DNA of 64,000 bases from the NCBI RefSeq assembly GCF_014252075.1, contig NZ_CP059209.1:186001-250000 (forward strand), written 5' to 3'. Numbering within the stretch: position 1 is the stretch's first letter; the number at the start of each line of letters is the position of its first letter. Below the pieces are notes generated by a model. It did no database searches. It had not been told where the DNA came from and saw only the letters and a program-made list of their open reading frames with translations. Of the stretch, positions 1-8,042 are shown in pieces. Made by a program: the position numbers and the translations under genes. The DNA is from Blattabacterium cuenoti. GTDB lineage: Bacteria > Bacteroidota > Bacteroidia > Flavobacteriales > Blattabacteriaceae.

Positions 1-986
1 TTTCTATGATAATTAGGAATAATATTTAAGAAATATTCAATGGATTCAGATAGACTTTTTTCTAATATACCTCCTGCTGCATTTTTATGTCCACCACCTC
101 CAAAATGCTTTCTGGCAAATAGGTTTACATCAAAATTACCTTTAGAACGAAAGGAAATTTTAATTGGATATTTTTCTTTTTCTTCAAAAAAGAAAACAGA
201 AAAAATAATATTTTTTATACCTAGTCCATAAGAAATAATACCTTCAGTATCTCCTTGTTTGTATGAATAAAAATTGAGATCCGAAGCATTGATACTTGTA
301 TAAGCTGTACGATATTTTTTTATGACTTTTAATTTTTTTAAGGCTTTAGATAATAATTTCAATTTATTTTCATTGTATTTTTCTTGCAAATGACCATAGA
401 TCTCTTCTATATCAATTCCTTTTTCTATTAATTTTCCGGCAATAAAATGAGTTTCTGAAGTAACGGAAGGGAAACGAAAAAAACCCGTATCAGTCATTAA
501 ACCAATATATAAACAGGTGGCTATTTCTTTATCTATTTTGTCTAAATGATTCATTTCAGATATAAACCTAAAAACCAAAATACTGGTAGCTGAAACTGTT
601 GGATCAGAAAACATAAAATCGAAACGAAATGGAAAAGGATGGTGATCTATTAGTATTTTTTTTGCTTTTGAATATAAAATAAATTCTCTTAAATTTTTTA
701 TTCTTGATAAATTATTAAAATCTACAAAAAAAACATAATCAGAATTTACAATTTTTTTTTTTACTAAAGATTTAGTTTTTTCTGAGAAAACAAGAATATT
801 CTCAGTTCCTGGAAGCCATTGAAAAAATTCAGAATATTCTGTTGGAGATATTAAATCCACATCATGTCTCAATTTTCTCAAATAAAAGAAAAGAGCTAAA
901 GAGGATCCTAAAGCATCTCCGTCCGGATTATTATGTGGTAATAAAACGATTTTTTTTTGATTATTTCCATCAATACTAGAAAACAT
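1..986 (-). CDS. nrnA: DHH-family phosphoesterase, NrnA-like (oligoribonuclease / pAp phosphatase), 3' end outside window
   Basis: I read this gene by translating the complement from the ATG at 986-984; it stays open to the window edge, so at least 328 residues are present and the stop is missing. The N-terminal DHH domain shows HNNPDGDALGSS, a lone Asp in VDFNN, the signature LIDHHPFP and MTDTGFFRFP. The C-terminal DHHA1 domain shows GGGGHKNAAGG near the edge. Known members degrade nano-RNA and dephosphorylate 3'-phosphoadenosine 5'-phosphate in the cytoplasm with Mn. The gene starts 7 bases after the cca stop and looks like the last gene of dapD-tsaC-cca-nrnA. The family call is firm; the exact substrate is inferred. 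Confidence 0.88.
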   Translation of the reverse strand, partial: MFSSIDGNNQKKIVLLPHNNPDGDALGSSLALFFYLRKLRHDVDLISPTEYSEFFQWLPGTENILVFSEKTKSLVKKKIVNSDYVFFVDFNNLSRIKNLREFILYSKAKKILIDHHPFPFRFDFMFSDPTVSATSILVFRFISEMNHLDKIDKEIATCLYIGLMTDTGFFRFPSVTSETHFIAGKLIEKGIDIEEIYGHLQEKYNENKLKLLSKALKKLKVIKKYRTAYTSINASDLNFYSYKQGDTEGIISYGLGIKNIIFSVFFFEEKEKYPIKISFRSKGNFDVNLFARKHFGGGGHKNAAGGILEKSLSESIEYFLNIIPNYHR

Positions 987-993
987 ATACTTC

Positions 994-2412
994 TTATTTT
1001 TTTTTCAATCCTAATTCTTCTCCTTTTTTTAACATTAGAAGATAAGCAGAATGAAATTCATTAGATATTTTTCCTTCCAAAATAGAATCCTTAATAAAAT
1101 TTTTTATAACCCCTATTTTTTTGCATGGATTAATCCGAAAAGCCTTCATGATATCATTTCCTGATATAGGAGATTTCCAGTTTTGAATTCTATCTCTTTC
1201 TTCTAATTTTTTAACCCTTTCCATAAGAAGATAAATATTTTTTTTATATTGTTTTCTTTTCTCTATATTATTAGTGGTAATATCAGCGAGACACAATTTT
1301 ATTAAATCTTCTAGATCTTTTCCAAGATCAAATAATAATCTACGGATAGCAGTATCGCTAGTCCTATTTCCTATTAAAGCTATAGGTTTGTAACTATATT
1401 GAATCATCTTTTTCACATATTTCATAGGATCCCCTTTTGGAAGTTTTAAACGTTGAAATATATTTGGAACCATTTTTGATCCTACAAATTCATGAGAATG
1501 AAAAGACCAACCTATTTTTGGTAAAAATTTTTTGGTAGAAGATTTTCCTATATCGTGTAGCAATGCTGCCCATCTTAACCAAAGGAAACCGTCTTTTTCT
1601 TTACTGACATTATCTACTACTTGCAAAGTATGATAAAAATTATCTTTGTGTTTACATCCGTTTTTTTCTTCTATTCCTTTTAATAAAGTTAATTCTGGTA
1701 ATATTATTGATAATAATCCAGATTTATATAATAAAAACAATCCGATAGAAGGCTTTTTAGATAATAAAATTTTATTAAATTCTTCTATAATTCTTTCTAT
1801 AGAAACAATATTTATTCTATTTTTATTTTTTTGAATAGATTTAAATGAATATTCTTCAATCGTAAATTGAAGTTGAGTCGCAAATCGAATTGCTCGCATC
1901 ATTCTCAACGGATCATCAGAATAAGTAATATCTGAATCTAATGGAGTTCTTAATATTTTTTTTTTTAAATCTGATAATCCTCCAAATGGATCTATTAATT
2001 CTCCATAATTATCAGGGTTTAAACTAATAGCTAAAGCATTGATTGTAAAATCTCTTCTATTTTGGTCATCTTGTAATGATCCTAACTCTATAAAAGGCTT
2101 ACGACTAGATAAATGATATGATTCTTTTCTGGATCCAACAAACTCTATTTTCTGATTATCATATTTTAACATAGCAGTTCCAAAACGTTTAAAGATCTTT
2201 ATTTTTGGATAAGGATAAATATATTTAGAAACCTCTTTAGCTAATTTAATTCCCTCACCTATAGTCAAAATATCCAAATCTTCGGATTTCATTTTTCCTA
2301 TTAAAAAATCTCTAACATAACCTCCCACCACATAACTATCTTGTTTTATTTTCTGAGATGAAAGGCTTACGATACGAAATATTTTTTTATGAAGAGCAGA
2401 TGATAAATTCAT
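994..2412 (-). CDS. cca: CCA tRNA nucleotidyltransferase with HD domain
   Basis: The 472-residue protein adds or repairs the 3' CCA of tRNAs. Its N-terminal nucleotidyltransferase fold has VVGGYVRDFLIG followed by the metal-binding acidic pair in EDLDIL. The RRDFTINALA and DPLRMMRAIRFA motifs of class II CCA enzymes follow, and an HD phosphohydrolase domain (LLHDIGKSS) lies in the second half. The two tRNA genes in this window do not encode CCA, so the enzyme is needed. It lies 12 bases after tsaC and 7 bases before the DHH phosphoesterase gene, on the same strand. An 11-T run at 1956-1966 (poly-A in the mRNA) is in frame. Confidence 0.93.
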   Translation of the reverse strand: MNLSSALHKKIFRIVSLSSQKIKQDSYVVGGYVRDFLIGKMKSEDLDILTIGEGIKLAKEVSKYIYPYPKIKIFKRFGTAMLKYDNQKIEFVGSRKESYHLSSRKPFIELGSLQDDQNRRDFTINALAISLNPDNYGELIDPFGGLSDLKKKILRTPLDSDITYSDDPLRMMRAIRFATQLQFTIEEYSFKSIQKNKNRINIVSIERIIEEFNKILLSKKPSIGLFLLYKSGLLSIILPELTLLKGIEEKNGCKHKDNFYHTLQVVDNVSKEKDGFLWLRWAALLHDIGKSSTKKFLPKIGWSFHSHEFVGSKMVPNIFQRLKLPKGDPMKYVKKMIQYSYKPIALIGNRTSDTAIRRLLFDLGKDLEDLIKLCLADITTNNIEKRKQYKKNIYLLMERVKKLEERDRIQNWKSPISGNDIMKAFRINPCKKIGVIKNFIKDSILEGKISNEFHSAYLLMLKKGEELGLKKK

Positions 2413-2424
2413 GTTAGTTGATTA

Positions 2425-3003
2425 CTAACTACGTAATATTTTTACCTGATCTGAAACAATTTTTATAATAGAAGAGCTGCTGTAATTAGATATTTTTTTT
2501 CTATGAAAATTCACTGCATAATCTATTTCTTTTAAAATAGAAGGACTAATTTCAGAAAAGGATTTAGGAGGAGAAAATCCTGATAAATTTGCAGAAGTAG
2601 AAATAATTGGTCTATCAAAATTTCGGATTAAACAAACACAAAATGGATCATATGTCAAACGAATGGCTAAAGTATTGTCTTTTCTCAATAAATTATATGC
2701 TATTTGATTCACATGATTGTACACTATAGTGATAGGTTTATTTTTATTCGCAATGTTATCAATTAGAATTTTTCTAGTAAAATCAGTTATATCTCCTACC
2801 AGTTGACGTAAACGGTCCATTTTTTCTACTAAAACAATCATAGACTTAGAAAAATTTCTATTTTTGATTTTACATATTTTATTTATAGCCTGCATATTAA
2901 ATGCATCACACCCCAACCCCCACACAGTATCTGTAGGATATAATAAACTTTTTCCTTTTTTTAATATTTCTACACTTTTTTCTATTTCTTCGTAAAAAGA
3001 CAT
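2425..3003 (-). CDS. tsaC: L-threonylcarbamoyladenylate synthase (Sua5/YrdC family)
   Basis: The 192-residue YrdC-domain protein makes threonylcarbamoyl-AMP from Thr, bicarbonate and ATP, the first step of t6A37 modification of ANN-decoding tRNAs. The nucleotide-binding N-terminus LLYPTDTVWGLGCDA is typical, as are KIKNRNFSK, AIRLTYDPF and ISTSANLSGF. The length matches the short TsaC form, without the Sua5 C-terminal domain. Its start codon follows the dapD stop with no gap, so the two are translationally linked. The rest of the TsaBDE machinery is not in the window. Confidence 0.9.
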   Translation of the reverse strand: MSFYEEIEKSVEILKKGKSLLYPTDTVWGLGCDAFNMQAINKICKIKNRNFSKSMIVLVEKMDRLRQLVGDITDFTRKILIDNIANKNKPITIVYNHVNQIAYNLLRKDNTLAIRLTYDPFCVCLIRNFDRPIISTSANLSGFSPPKSFSEISPSILKEIDYAVNFHRKKISNYSSSSIIKIVSDQVKILRS

Positions 3004-3840
3004 CTAAATCACTAAATTATGAGTTCTTAACGCTTCATTTAAAGATGTTTTTTTATCTGTGCTTTCTTTTCTTTTTCCTATAATCATAGCACACGGAACA
3101 TAATATGTTCCTGAAGGAAATTTTTTTGGATAAGATCCAGGAATGACCACAGAATATTTAGGGACAACTTTTTTAAATTCAATAGGTTGATTATTCGTTA
3201 CATCAAAAATTTTAGTAGTAGCAGTTAAAACAACATTTGCACCTAAAACAGCCCCTTTTTCTATCAAAACTCCTTCTACCAAAATACATCTAGATCCAAT
3301 AAAAACATCATCCTCAATAATAACAGGATAAGATTGTAAAGGTTCTAGAACTCCTCCTATTCCAACTCCACCGCTTATATGTACACGACAACCAACTTGA
3401 GCACAACTCCCTACTGTCGCCCATGTATCTATCATAGTTCCTTCTCCTATATATGCGCCTATATTTACGTAAGAAGGCATAAGAATTACTCCATGGGATA
3501 AATATGAACCATAACGTGCTATAGCATGAGGAACGACTCTAACTCTCTTTTCTCGGAATTTATTTTTTATAGGGATTTTGTCATAAAATTCTAATGGACC
3601 TAATTCTATCACATTCATTTTTTTAACAGAGAAATACATTATAATTGCTTTTTTTACCCATTCATTGACTATCCACTTTTCATTTAAAAAATTAGACACT
3701 CTGATTAATCCATTTTCTAAATGATCAATAACCTGAAGAACTATCTTCTCTATATTCTCGTCATCTTCCCAAGAATTTTTTTGATTCCAAGCCTTTTCTA
3801 TTTCTAATTTTAGTTTGTTCACTTTCATATATATATTCAT
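3004..3840 (-). CDS. dapD: 2,3,4,5-tetrahydropyridine-2,6-dicarboxylate N-succinyltransferase
   Basis: DapD succinylates tetrahydrodipicolinate in the lysine and meso-diaminopimelate pathway. The 278-residue length fits the family. The left-handed beta-helix hexapeptide repeats run from about residue 105 to 235 (GAYIGEGTMIDTWATVGSCA, then GGVGIGGVLEP and VIIEDDVFIGSRC). An in-frame ATG at 3828 is an equally good start, since residue 5 (MKVNK) resembles the usual N-terminus. It is the first gene of a four-gene minus operon and is divergent from ruvX. The product serves both essential amino-acid supply and peptidoglycan, which fits an endosymbiont that keeps murI and wall hydrolases. Confidence 0.95.
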   Translation of the reverse strand: MNIYMKVNKLKLEIEKAWNQKNSWEDDENIEKIVLQVIDHLENGLIRVSNFLNEKWIVNEWVKKAIIMYFSVKKMNVIELGPLEFYDKIPIKNKFREKRVRVVPHAIARYGSYLSHGVILMPSYVNIGAYIGEGTMIDTWATVGSCAQVGCRVHISGGVGIGGVLEPLQSYPVIIEDDVFIGSRCILVEGVLIEKGAVLGANVVLTATTKIFDVTNNQPIEFKKVVPKYSVVIPGSYPKKFPSGTYYVPCAMIIGKRKESTDKKTSLNEALRTHNLVI

Positions 3841-3886
3841 GGTTTATTGAAAACAAAAGTAGCAAAATAAAATAAGATAACAAGTA

Positions 3887-3894
3887 TATATTTG
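3887..3894 (+). promoter_or_regulatory. TATATTTG, Bacteroidetes-type -7 box for ruvX-def
   Basis: TATATTTG matches the TAnnTTTG -7 consensus of the Bacteroidetes housekeeping sigma factor and sits 17 bases before the ruvX ATG. It overlaps a palindrome TTGTTATAACAA (3892-3903) and a 7-base inverted repeat ATAACAA/TTGTTAT (3877-3898). I see no clear -33 TTTG at the right distance. Confidence 0.5.
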
Positions 3895-3911
3895 TTATAA
3901 CAATTACAAAA

Positions 3912-4340
3912 ATGGCAAAAATATTGGGAATAGATTATGGAAAAGTAATAACAGGTTTATCTATAACAGATAATGAACAAATATTTGCATTTGGATTAGA
4001 TGCAGTTCCAACTAAAAAATTAATGAATTTTTTAGAATCGTTTTTATCTCATGAAAAAATAGATGAAATAGTTATAGGGTTACCAAAAAAATTAAACAAT
4101 CAAAAAGAAACATTAATAGAAAAAGATATTCAAATATTTATAAATAAATTTCGCATAAAAAATCCTAAAATTTTGATAAAAAGAGTAGATGAACGTTTTA
4201 CATCTAAGATGGCTTTTAATACTATGATAGAATTAGGTTTAAAAAAAAAAAAAAGAAGAAAAAAAGTAATTTTAAACCAAATTAGCGCCACTATTATTTT
4301 ACAGTCTTATCTCGCAAAAAAAGAAAAAAAAATTAATTAA
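3912..4340 (+). CDS. ruvX: RuvX/YqgF-family Holliday junction resolvase-like protein
   Basis: The 142-residue RNase H-fold protein has the N-terminal strand with the catalytic Asp (LGIDYG), an internal EIVIGLPKKLN segment, the conserved DERFTSKMA motif and the C-terminal ISATIILQSYL helix. YqgF proteins act in 16S rRNA 5' processing and possibly in resolving DNA junctions. The gene overlaps def by one base (TAATG). A run of 14 A at 4241-4254 encodes part of the Lys-rich stretch before the last helix; the frame is intact only at this length, so the site is prone to slippage. Confidence 0.9.
   Translation: MAKILGIDYGKVITGLSITDNEQIFAFGLDAVPTKKLMNFLESFLSHEKIDEIVIGLPKKLNNQKETLIEKDIQIFINKFRIKNPKILIKRVDERFTSKMAFNTMIELGLKKKKRRKKVILNQISATIILQSYLAKKEKKIN
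4241..4254 (+). repeat. Homopolymer A14 inside ruvX
   Basis: Fourteen consecutive A bases lie in the coding sequence, the longest homopolymer I noticed in the window. With the AAG codons that follow, it encodes the KKKKRRKK segment. Such runs are sites of polymerase slippage and of indel mutation. Confidence 0.95.
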
Positions 4341-4867
4341 TGGTATTACCTATAATTCTTTATGGAAATCCTATTTTAAGAAAAAAATGTTTAGATATAG
4401 ATTTATCTTTCTGCAAAAAAGAAATCAATCAATTAATAAAAGATATGTTTGAAACTATACATAAAGCAAAAGGAATCGGATTGGCTGCTCCTCAAATTGG
4501 AAAAAATATACGTTTATTTATAATTGAAACTCCTTATTTAGATGGAAAAGACATAAGTAATTACAAAGAAGTTTTTATTAATGCTAAAATATTAAAAATT
4601 CATGGAAAAGAGTACAAATTCAATGAAGGATGTCTTAGCATCCCTGGAATCATGGGATATGTAAAAAGAAAATCTAATGTTTTGATTGAATATTATGATC
4701 ATAATTGGAAAAAACAAAAGAAAACTTTAACGGGCATATGTGCTAGAGTCATATTGCATGAATATGATCATATTGAAGGGAGACTCTTTATAGATTACTT
4801 TTCTTCCATGAAAAAAAAAATAATAGAAAAAAAATTGATTGGTCTATCAAAAAAAAGTTTTTCATGA
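4340..4867 (+). CDS. def: Peptide deformylase
   Basis: Def removes the N-formyl group from nascent proteins. All three catalytic motifs are present: motif 1 GIGLAAPQIG, motif 2 EGCLSIPG with the metal-ligand Cys, and motif 3 HEYDHIEG with two His ligands and the catalytic Glu. The length of 175 residues is normal for a short deformylase. The start codon overlaps the ruvX stop. The 3' end overlaps the end of rplT on the other strand by 6 bases (4862-4867), so the stop codons of the two genes are intertwined. Confidence 0.96.
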   Translation: MVLPIILYGNPILRKKCLDIDLSFCKKEINQLIKDMFETIHKAKGIGLAAPQIGKNIRLFIIETPYLDGKDISNYKEVFINAKILKIHGKEYKFNEGCLSIPGIMGYVKRKSNVLIEYYDHNWKKQKKTLTGICARVILHEYDHIEGRLFIDYFSSMKKKIIEKKLIGLSKKSFS

Positions 4868-5209
4868 AGAAATATGATCTACTATTTTCTTAAAAGTATT
4901 ATATTCATTCATAGATAAATAAGAAAGTATTTTTCTGTTTATTTTAATTTTCTTATCGGATAATTTTTTCATAAATTCAGAATAAGATATTCCATATTGA
5001 CGGACTCCTGCATTAATGCGTTGAATCCAAAGAGATCTGAAATCTCTTTTCTTTTTTTTTCTTCCTGAAAAAGCATAAGAAAATGATTTTTCTACGGCAT
5101 TTTTAGCAACTGTATAAACTTTACTTCTTGATCCATAAAAACCTTTTGCCGATTTTAGTATTTTCTTTCGTCTTCGTCTAGAGGAAACTGCATTTGTAGA
5201 TCTGGGCAT
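4862..5209 (-). CDS. rplT: 50S ribosomal protein L20
   Basis: The 115-residue basic protein begins PRSTNAVSSRRRRKKILK and contains the L20 signatures GFYGSRSKVYTVAKNAVEK and WIQRINAGVRQYGISYSEF. L20 binds 23S rRNA domain I early in large-subunit assembly and in many bacteria represses its own operon. It is the last gene of the conserved infC-rpmI-rplT unit. It lies 12 bases after rpmI and converges on def with a 6-base overlap. Confidence 0.97.
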   Translation of the reverse strand: MPRSTNAVSSRRRRKKILKSAKGFYGSRSKVYTVAKNAVEKSFSYAFSGRKKKKRDFRSLWIQRINAGVRQYGISYSEFMKKLSDKKIKINRKILSYLSMNEYNTFKKIVDHISS

Positions 5210-5221
5210 AATTCATAATTT

Positions 5222-5410
5222 TTATATCTGTTTTTTAATATTCTGTTGATCTGATTTATTCAATAGAGTAAATTTAGAAAGATTACGTTTTCTCCTTTTT
5301 GATTTTTTAGTTAAAAGATGATTTTTGAATGCATGTTTTTTTTTTATATATCCATTCGCCGTTTTTTTAAATCTTTTTTTTGATCCTGATTTTGTTTTTA
5401 ATTTATTCAT
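5222..5410 (-). CDS. rpmI: 50S ribosomal protein L35
   Basis: The 62-residue, strongly basic protein has the L35 pattern: KLKTKSGSKKRFKKTANGYI, then KKHAFKNHLLTKKSKRRKRNL. It lies in the invariant order infC-rpmI-rplT, 20 bases after infC and 12 before rplT. A run of 10 T at 5336-5345 (poly-A in the mRNA) falls in the KKKHAF segment. The length is two or three residues short of typical L35, at the C-terminus. Confidence 0.95.
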   Translation of the reverse strand: MNKLKTKSGSKKRFKKTANGYIKKKHAFKNHLLTKKSKRRKRNLSKFTLLNKSDQQNIKKQI

Positions 5411-5430
5411 AATATTATACGTGCATGATG

Positions 5431-5964
5431 TTAAATTTTTTTTGGAGCTAAGATCATATACATTCTTTTCCCTTCCATTACGGGCATTTGTTCTACTTTT
5501 CCATATTCCTCAATTTCTTCTGCAAATTTTAACAATTTGATTTTCCCTTGATCCTTATATACTATTGAACGTCCTTTAAAAAAAACAAATACTTTCACTT
5601 TGTCCCCACGCATTAAAAATTTCTCAGCACTTTTTATTTTAACTTTTCCATCATGATCGCCGATTTGTGGACCAAATCGGATTTCTTTAGTATTTACTTT
5701 AATTTGTTTTGCTTTAAATTGTTTTTTTCTTTTTTTTTGTTCATATAAAAATTTTTTATAATCCAGTATTTTACATACTGGAGGATTCAATTTTGGATTG
5801 ATTTCAACCAAATCTAATTCTTTTTCTCTAGAAAATTGAATAGCATCTTGGATAGAGTAAACTCCATTTTCTATAGAAGAATCTCCTACCAATCTAACTA
5901 TTTTTGAATCAATATTTTCATTAATTCGATGAACCTCTTTTTTTTGTGGTAATGGTCGAAAAAT
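5431..5964 (-). CDS. infC: Translation initiation factor IF-3, probably starting at AUU
   Basis: IF-3 prevents premature subunit joining and polices start-codon choice. The first standard start codon in frame is TTG at 5892, but the family N-terminus HRINENID...VRLVGD lies upstream of it in the same open frame. No ATG, GTG or TTG occurs in that frame between the thrS stop and 5892. An ATT at 5964-5962 gives a 177-residue protein that places the conserved RIN motif at residue 13-15, as in other IF-3 proteins. Non-standard AUU starts with autoregulation are well known for infC. AGGGGG lies about 15 bases upstream. Later signatures are [26 protein letters not shown] and [11 protein letters not shown]. 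The gene call is firm and the start is inferred. Confidence 0.88.
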   Translation of the reverse strand: MFRPLPQKKEVHRINENIDSKIVRLVGDSSIENGVYSIQDAIQFSREKELDLVEINPKLNPPVCKILDYKKFLYEQKKRKKQFKAKQIKVNTKEIRFGPQIGDHDGKVKIKSAEKFLMRGDKVKVFVFFKGRSIVYKDQGKIKLLKFAEEIEEYGKVEQMPVMEGKRMYMILAPKKI

Positions 5965-5999
5965 TCTCTTTTTTTTATTCCCCCTTGAAAACTTCTTTT

Positions 6000-7259
6000 T
6001 TATAATAGTTTTATAGTTTTTAAATTTTTTTCATTAAAAATGGCTTCTATTCCCTTAGAAATAGGAAAGGTTCCTATATGTCCTAAACCATGACGTCGTA
6101 AAGATATCATTTCATTTTTCTCTTCTTTCTCTCCCAAAATAATCATATAAGGAATCTTATTGTCTTCAGAATCCCTAATTTTTTTATTAATCTTCTCATT
6201 TCTGCTATCAACAAATACACGGATATCATAATTCGATATCAAATTTAAAATTTTTTTTGCATAAACTACATATTTATCACTTATAGGAAGTATGACCACT
6301 TGATTAGGAGCCAACCATAATGGAAGATTTCCTCTGGAGTGTTCTATTATAATGGCAATCATTCGTTCCAGTGAACCAAAAGGGGCCCTATGTATCATGA
6401 CGGGACGACATTTTTCATTATTTTTTCCTTTATAATACAAATCAAACCTTTCAGGCAAATTATAATCCACTTGAATTGTTCCAAGTTGCCAATTTCTTCC
6501 TAATGAATCTTTAACAATAAAGTCCAGTTTAGGTCCATAAAAAGCTGCTTCTCCATAATTCAGAGATGTTTTTATTTTTTCTTCTTTGACTGCTCTCAAT
6601 ATAGCTTCTTCTGCTTTTTTCCAATTTTTTTCTGATCCAATATAATTATCTATTTTTTTTGTGTCTCTAAGAGATATTCTAACTGTATATTCAGAAAAAC
6701 CTAGACAACGAAATACGTAAAAAACTAAGTTGATAACTCTTTTAAATTCTTCTAGTAATTGATCATAAGTACAAAAAATATGTGCATCATCTTGAGTAAA
6801 ACATCTAACTCTAGTCAAACCATGAAGTTCTCCACTCTGTTCATAACGATATACTGTTCCAAATTCTGCGAAACGTTTAGGAAGATCTCTATAAGACCAT
6901 TCTTGAGAACGATAAATTTCACAGTGATGAGGACAATTCATAGGTTTTAATAGAAATTCTTCTTCACGTGGAGTCTGAATTGGTTTAAAATTATCTTTTC
7001 CAAATTTGCTCCAATGTCCACTCCTAACATATAATTTTTTATGTCCAATATGTGGAGTGACTACCATTTCATATCCAGACTTTTTTTGAATATCAGTTAA
7101 AAATTCTTCTAAATTTTTTCTGAAAATCGTCCCTTTAGGTAACCACAAAGGTAATCCACTTCCCACCCTGTCAGAAAAAATAAAAAATTTTAGTTTTTTA
7201 CCTATTTTTCTATGATCTATAGTATTAGGATCTTCTTTTAAAGGGGTTGATTTATCCAT
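6000..7259 (-). CDS. thrS: Threonyl-tRNA synthetase lacking the N-terminal TGS and editing domains
   Basis: The 419-residue protein corresponds to the catalytic and anticodon-binding parts of ThrRS only. It starts just before DHRKIGKKL, where the class II core begins in full-length enzymes of about 640 residues. The motif 2 region ([20 protein letters not shown]), motif 3 ([13 protein letters not shown]) and the zinc ligands in [17 protein letters not shown] and MIHRAPFG are intact. The anticodon domain follows from about residue 320. Upstream there is no room for a longer gene, because the glpF stop is 21 bases away. Loss of the Ser-tRNA(Thr) editing domain predicts lower fidelity. It is followed by infC-rpmI-rplT, the usual linkage. 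Confidence 0.93.
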   Translation of the reverse strand: MDKSTPLKEDPNTIDHRKIGKKLKFFIFSDRVGSGLPLWLPKGTIFRKNLEEFLTDIQKKSGYEMVVTPHIGHKKLYVRSGHWSKFGKDNFKPIQTPREEEFLLKPMNCPHHCEIYRSQEWSYRDLPKRFAEFGTVYRYEQSGELHGLTRVRCFTQDDAHIFCTYDQLLEEFKRVINLVFYVFRCLGFSEYTVRISLRDTKKIDNYIGSEKNWKKAEEAILRAVKEEKIKTSLNYGEAAFYGPKLDFIVKDSLGRNWQLGTIQVDYNLPERFDLYYKGKNNEKCRPVMIHRAPFGSLERMIAIIIEHSRGNLPLWLAPNQVVILPISDKYVVYAKKILNLISNYDIRVFVDSRNEKINKKIRDSEDNKIPYMIILGEKEEKNEMISLRRHGLGHIGTFPISKGIEAIFNEKNLKTIKLL

Positions 7260-7280
7260 GAAAAAAAGTTACAAGTTTTT

Positions 7281-8027
7281 TTACGATGATAAAAATAAAT
7301 ATGATATTGCAGCTATCACACTTCCCAAAATAGGTCCTAATACAGGAACAAAAGCATAATCCCAATTACTTTTTCCTTTTTCAGGAATTGGAATGATAGA
7401 ATATATGATTCTTGGTCCTAAATCACGAGCAGGATTAATACCTGCCCCAGTGTTTCCCCCTAAGGACAAAACAATTCCTAATACCACTAAAGCGGGAAGT
7501 AAAGCTCCTAAAGAACCTAACCCTATAGGATATTTATTTTCTTTAAAAAAAAGGGTTCCTTCTACCGTAAGATATAAAGAAATAAATATAAAAATAAAAG
7601 TAGCTAATACTTCATTTAAAAAATTAAAAAATAAATTTTTCATAGAAGGAATAGTAACAAAAACAGACAATTTATCTTGTTCATTTTTAGTTTCAACAAA
7701 GTGATCTTTGTATAAAATCCATACTAATAAAGATCCTAACATCGCTCCAATGAATTGAGATAAAATGTAAAATGGAACCATCCCCCAATTAAATTTGCCA
7801 ACTATGGCAAAACTTATTGTAACACATGGATTCAAATGAGCTCCACTATAAGGAGCTGAAACTATTATTCCCATAAAAACGGCCAACGACCATCCTATAG
7901 CAATAGTCAGCCATTCTCCATTTCTGTTGTACCCTTTGGTTTTTGACAAAATAACATTTGCAACAACTCCATTTCCTAAAAAAACCAAAATCATTGTTCC
8001 TATGATTTCTGCACATATTTTTGTCAT
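7281..8027 (-). CDS. glpF: Glycerol facilitator (aquaglyceroporin, MIP family)
   Basis: The 248-residue inner-membrane channel has six predicted transmembrane helices and the two MIP half-helix loops. Loop B reads SGAHLNPCVT (residues 61-70), so the canonical NPA is NPC with Cys at residue 68. Loop E reads GINPARDLGPR (from about 196), with the Arg-Asp typical of glycerol-conducting GlpF. It lies 15 bases after glpK, giving the order glpD-glpK-glpF, and is followed after 21 bases by thrS. Glycerol entry and phosphorylation are thus encoded together. The NPC substitution is unusual, but the position is not required to be Ala in all MIP channels. Confidence 0.94.
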   Translation of the reverse strand: MTKICAEIIGTMILVFLGNGVVANVILSKTKGYNRNGEWLTIAIGWSLAVFMGIIVSAPYSGAHLNPCVTISFAIVGKFNWGMVPFYILSQFIGAMLGSLLVWILYKDHFVETKNEQDKLSVFVTIPSMKNLFFNFLNEVLATFIFIFISLYLTVEGTLFFKENKYPIGLGSLGALLPALVVLGIVLSLGGNTGAGINPARDLGPRIIYSIIPIPEKGKSNWDYAFVPVLGPILGSVIAAISYLFLSS

Positions 8028-8042
8028 TTTATTTGATTTATA

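Noticed and set aside
7393..7704. A 103-codon plus-strand open frame inside glpF
   Set aside because: It is antisense to a clear membrane channel gene and shows no recognisable domain.
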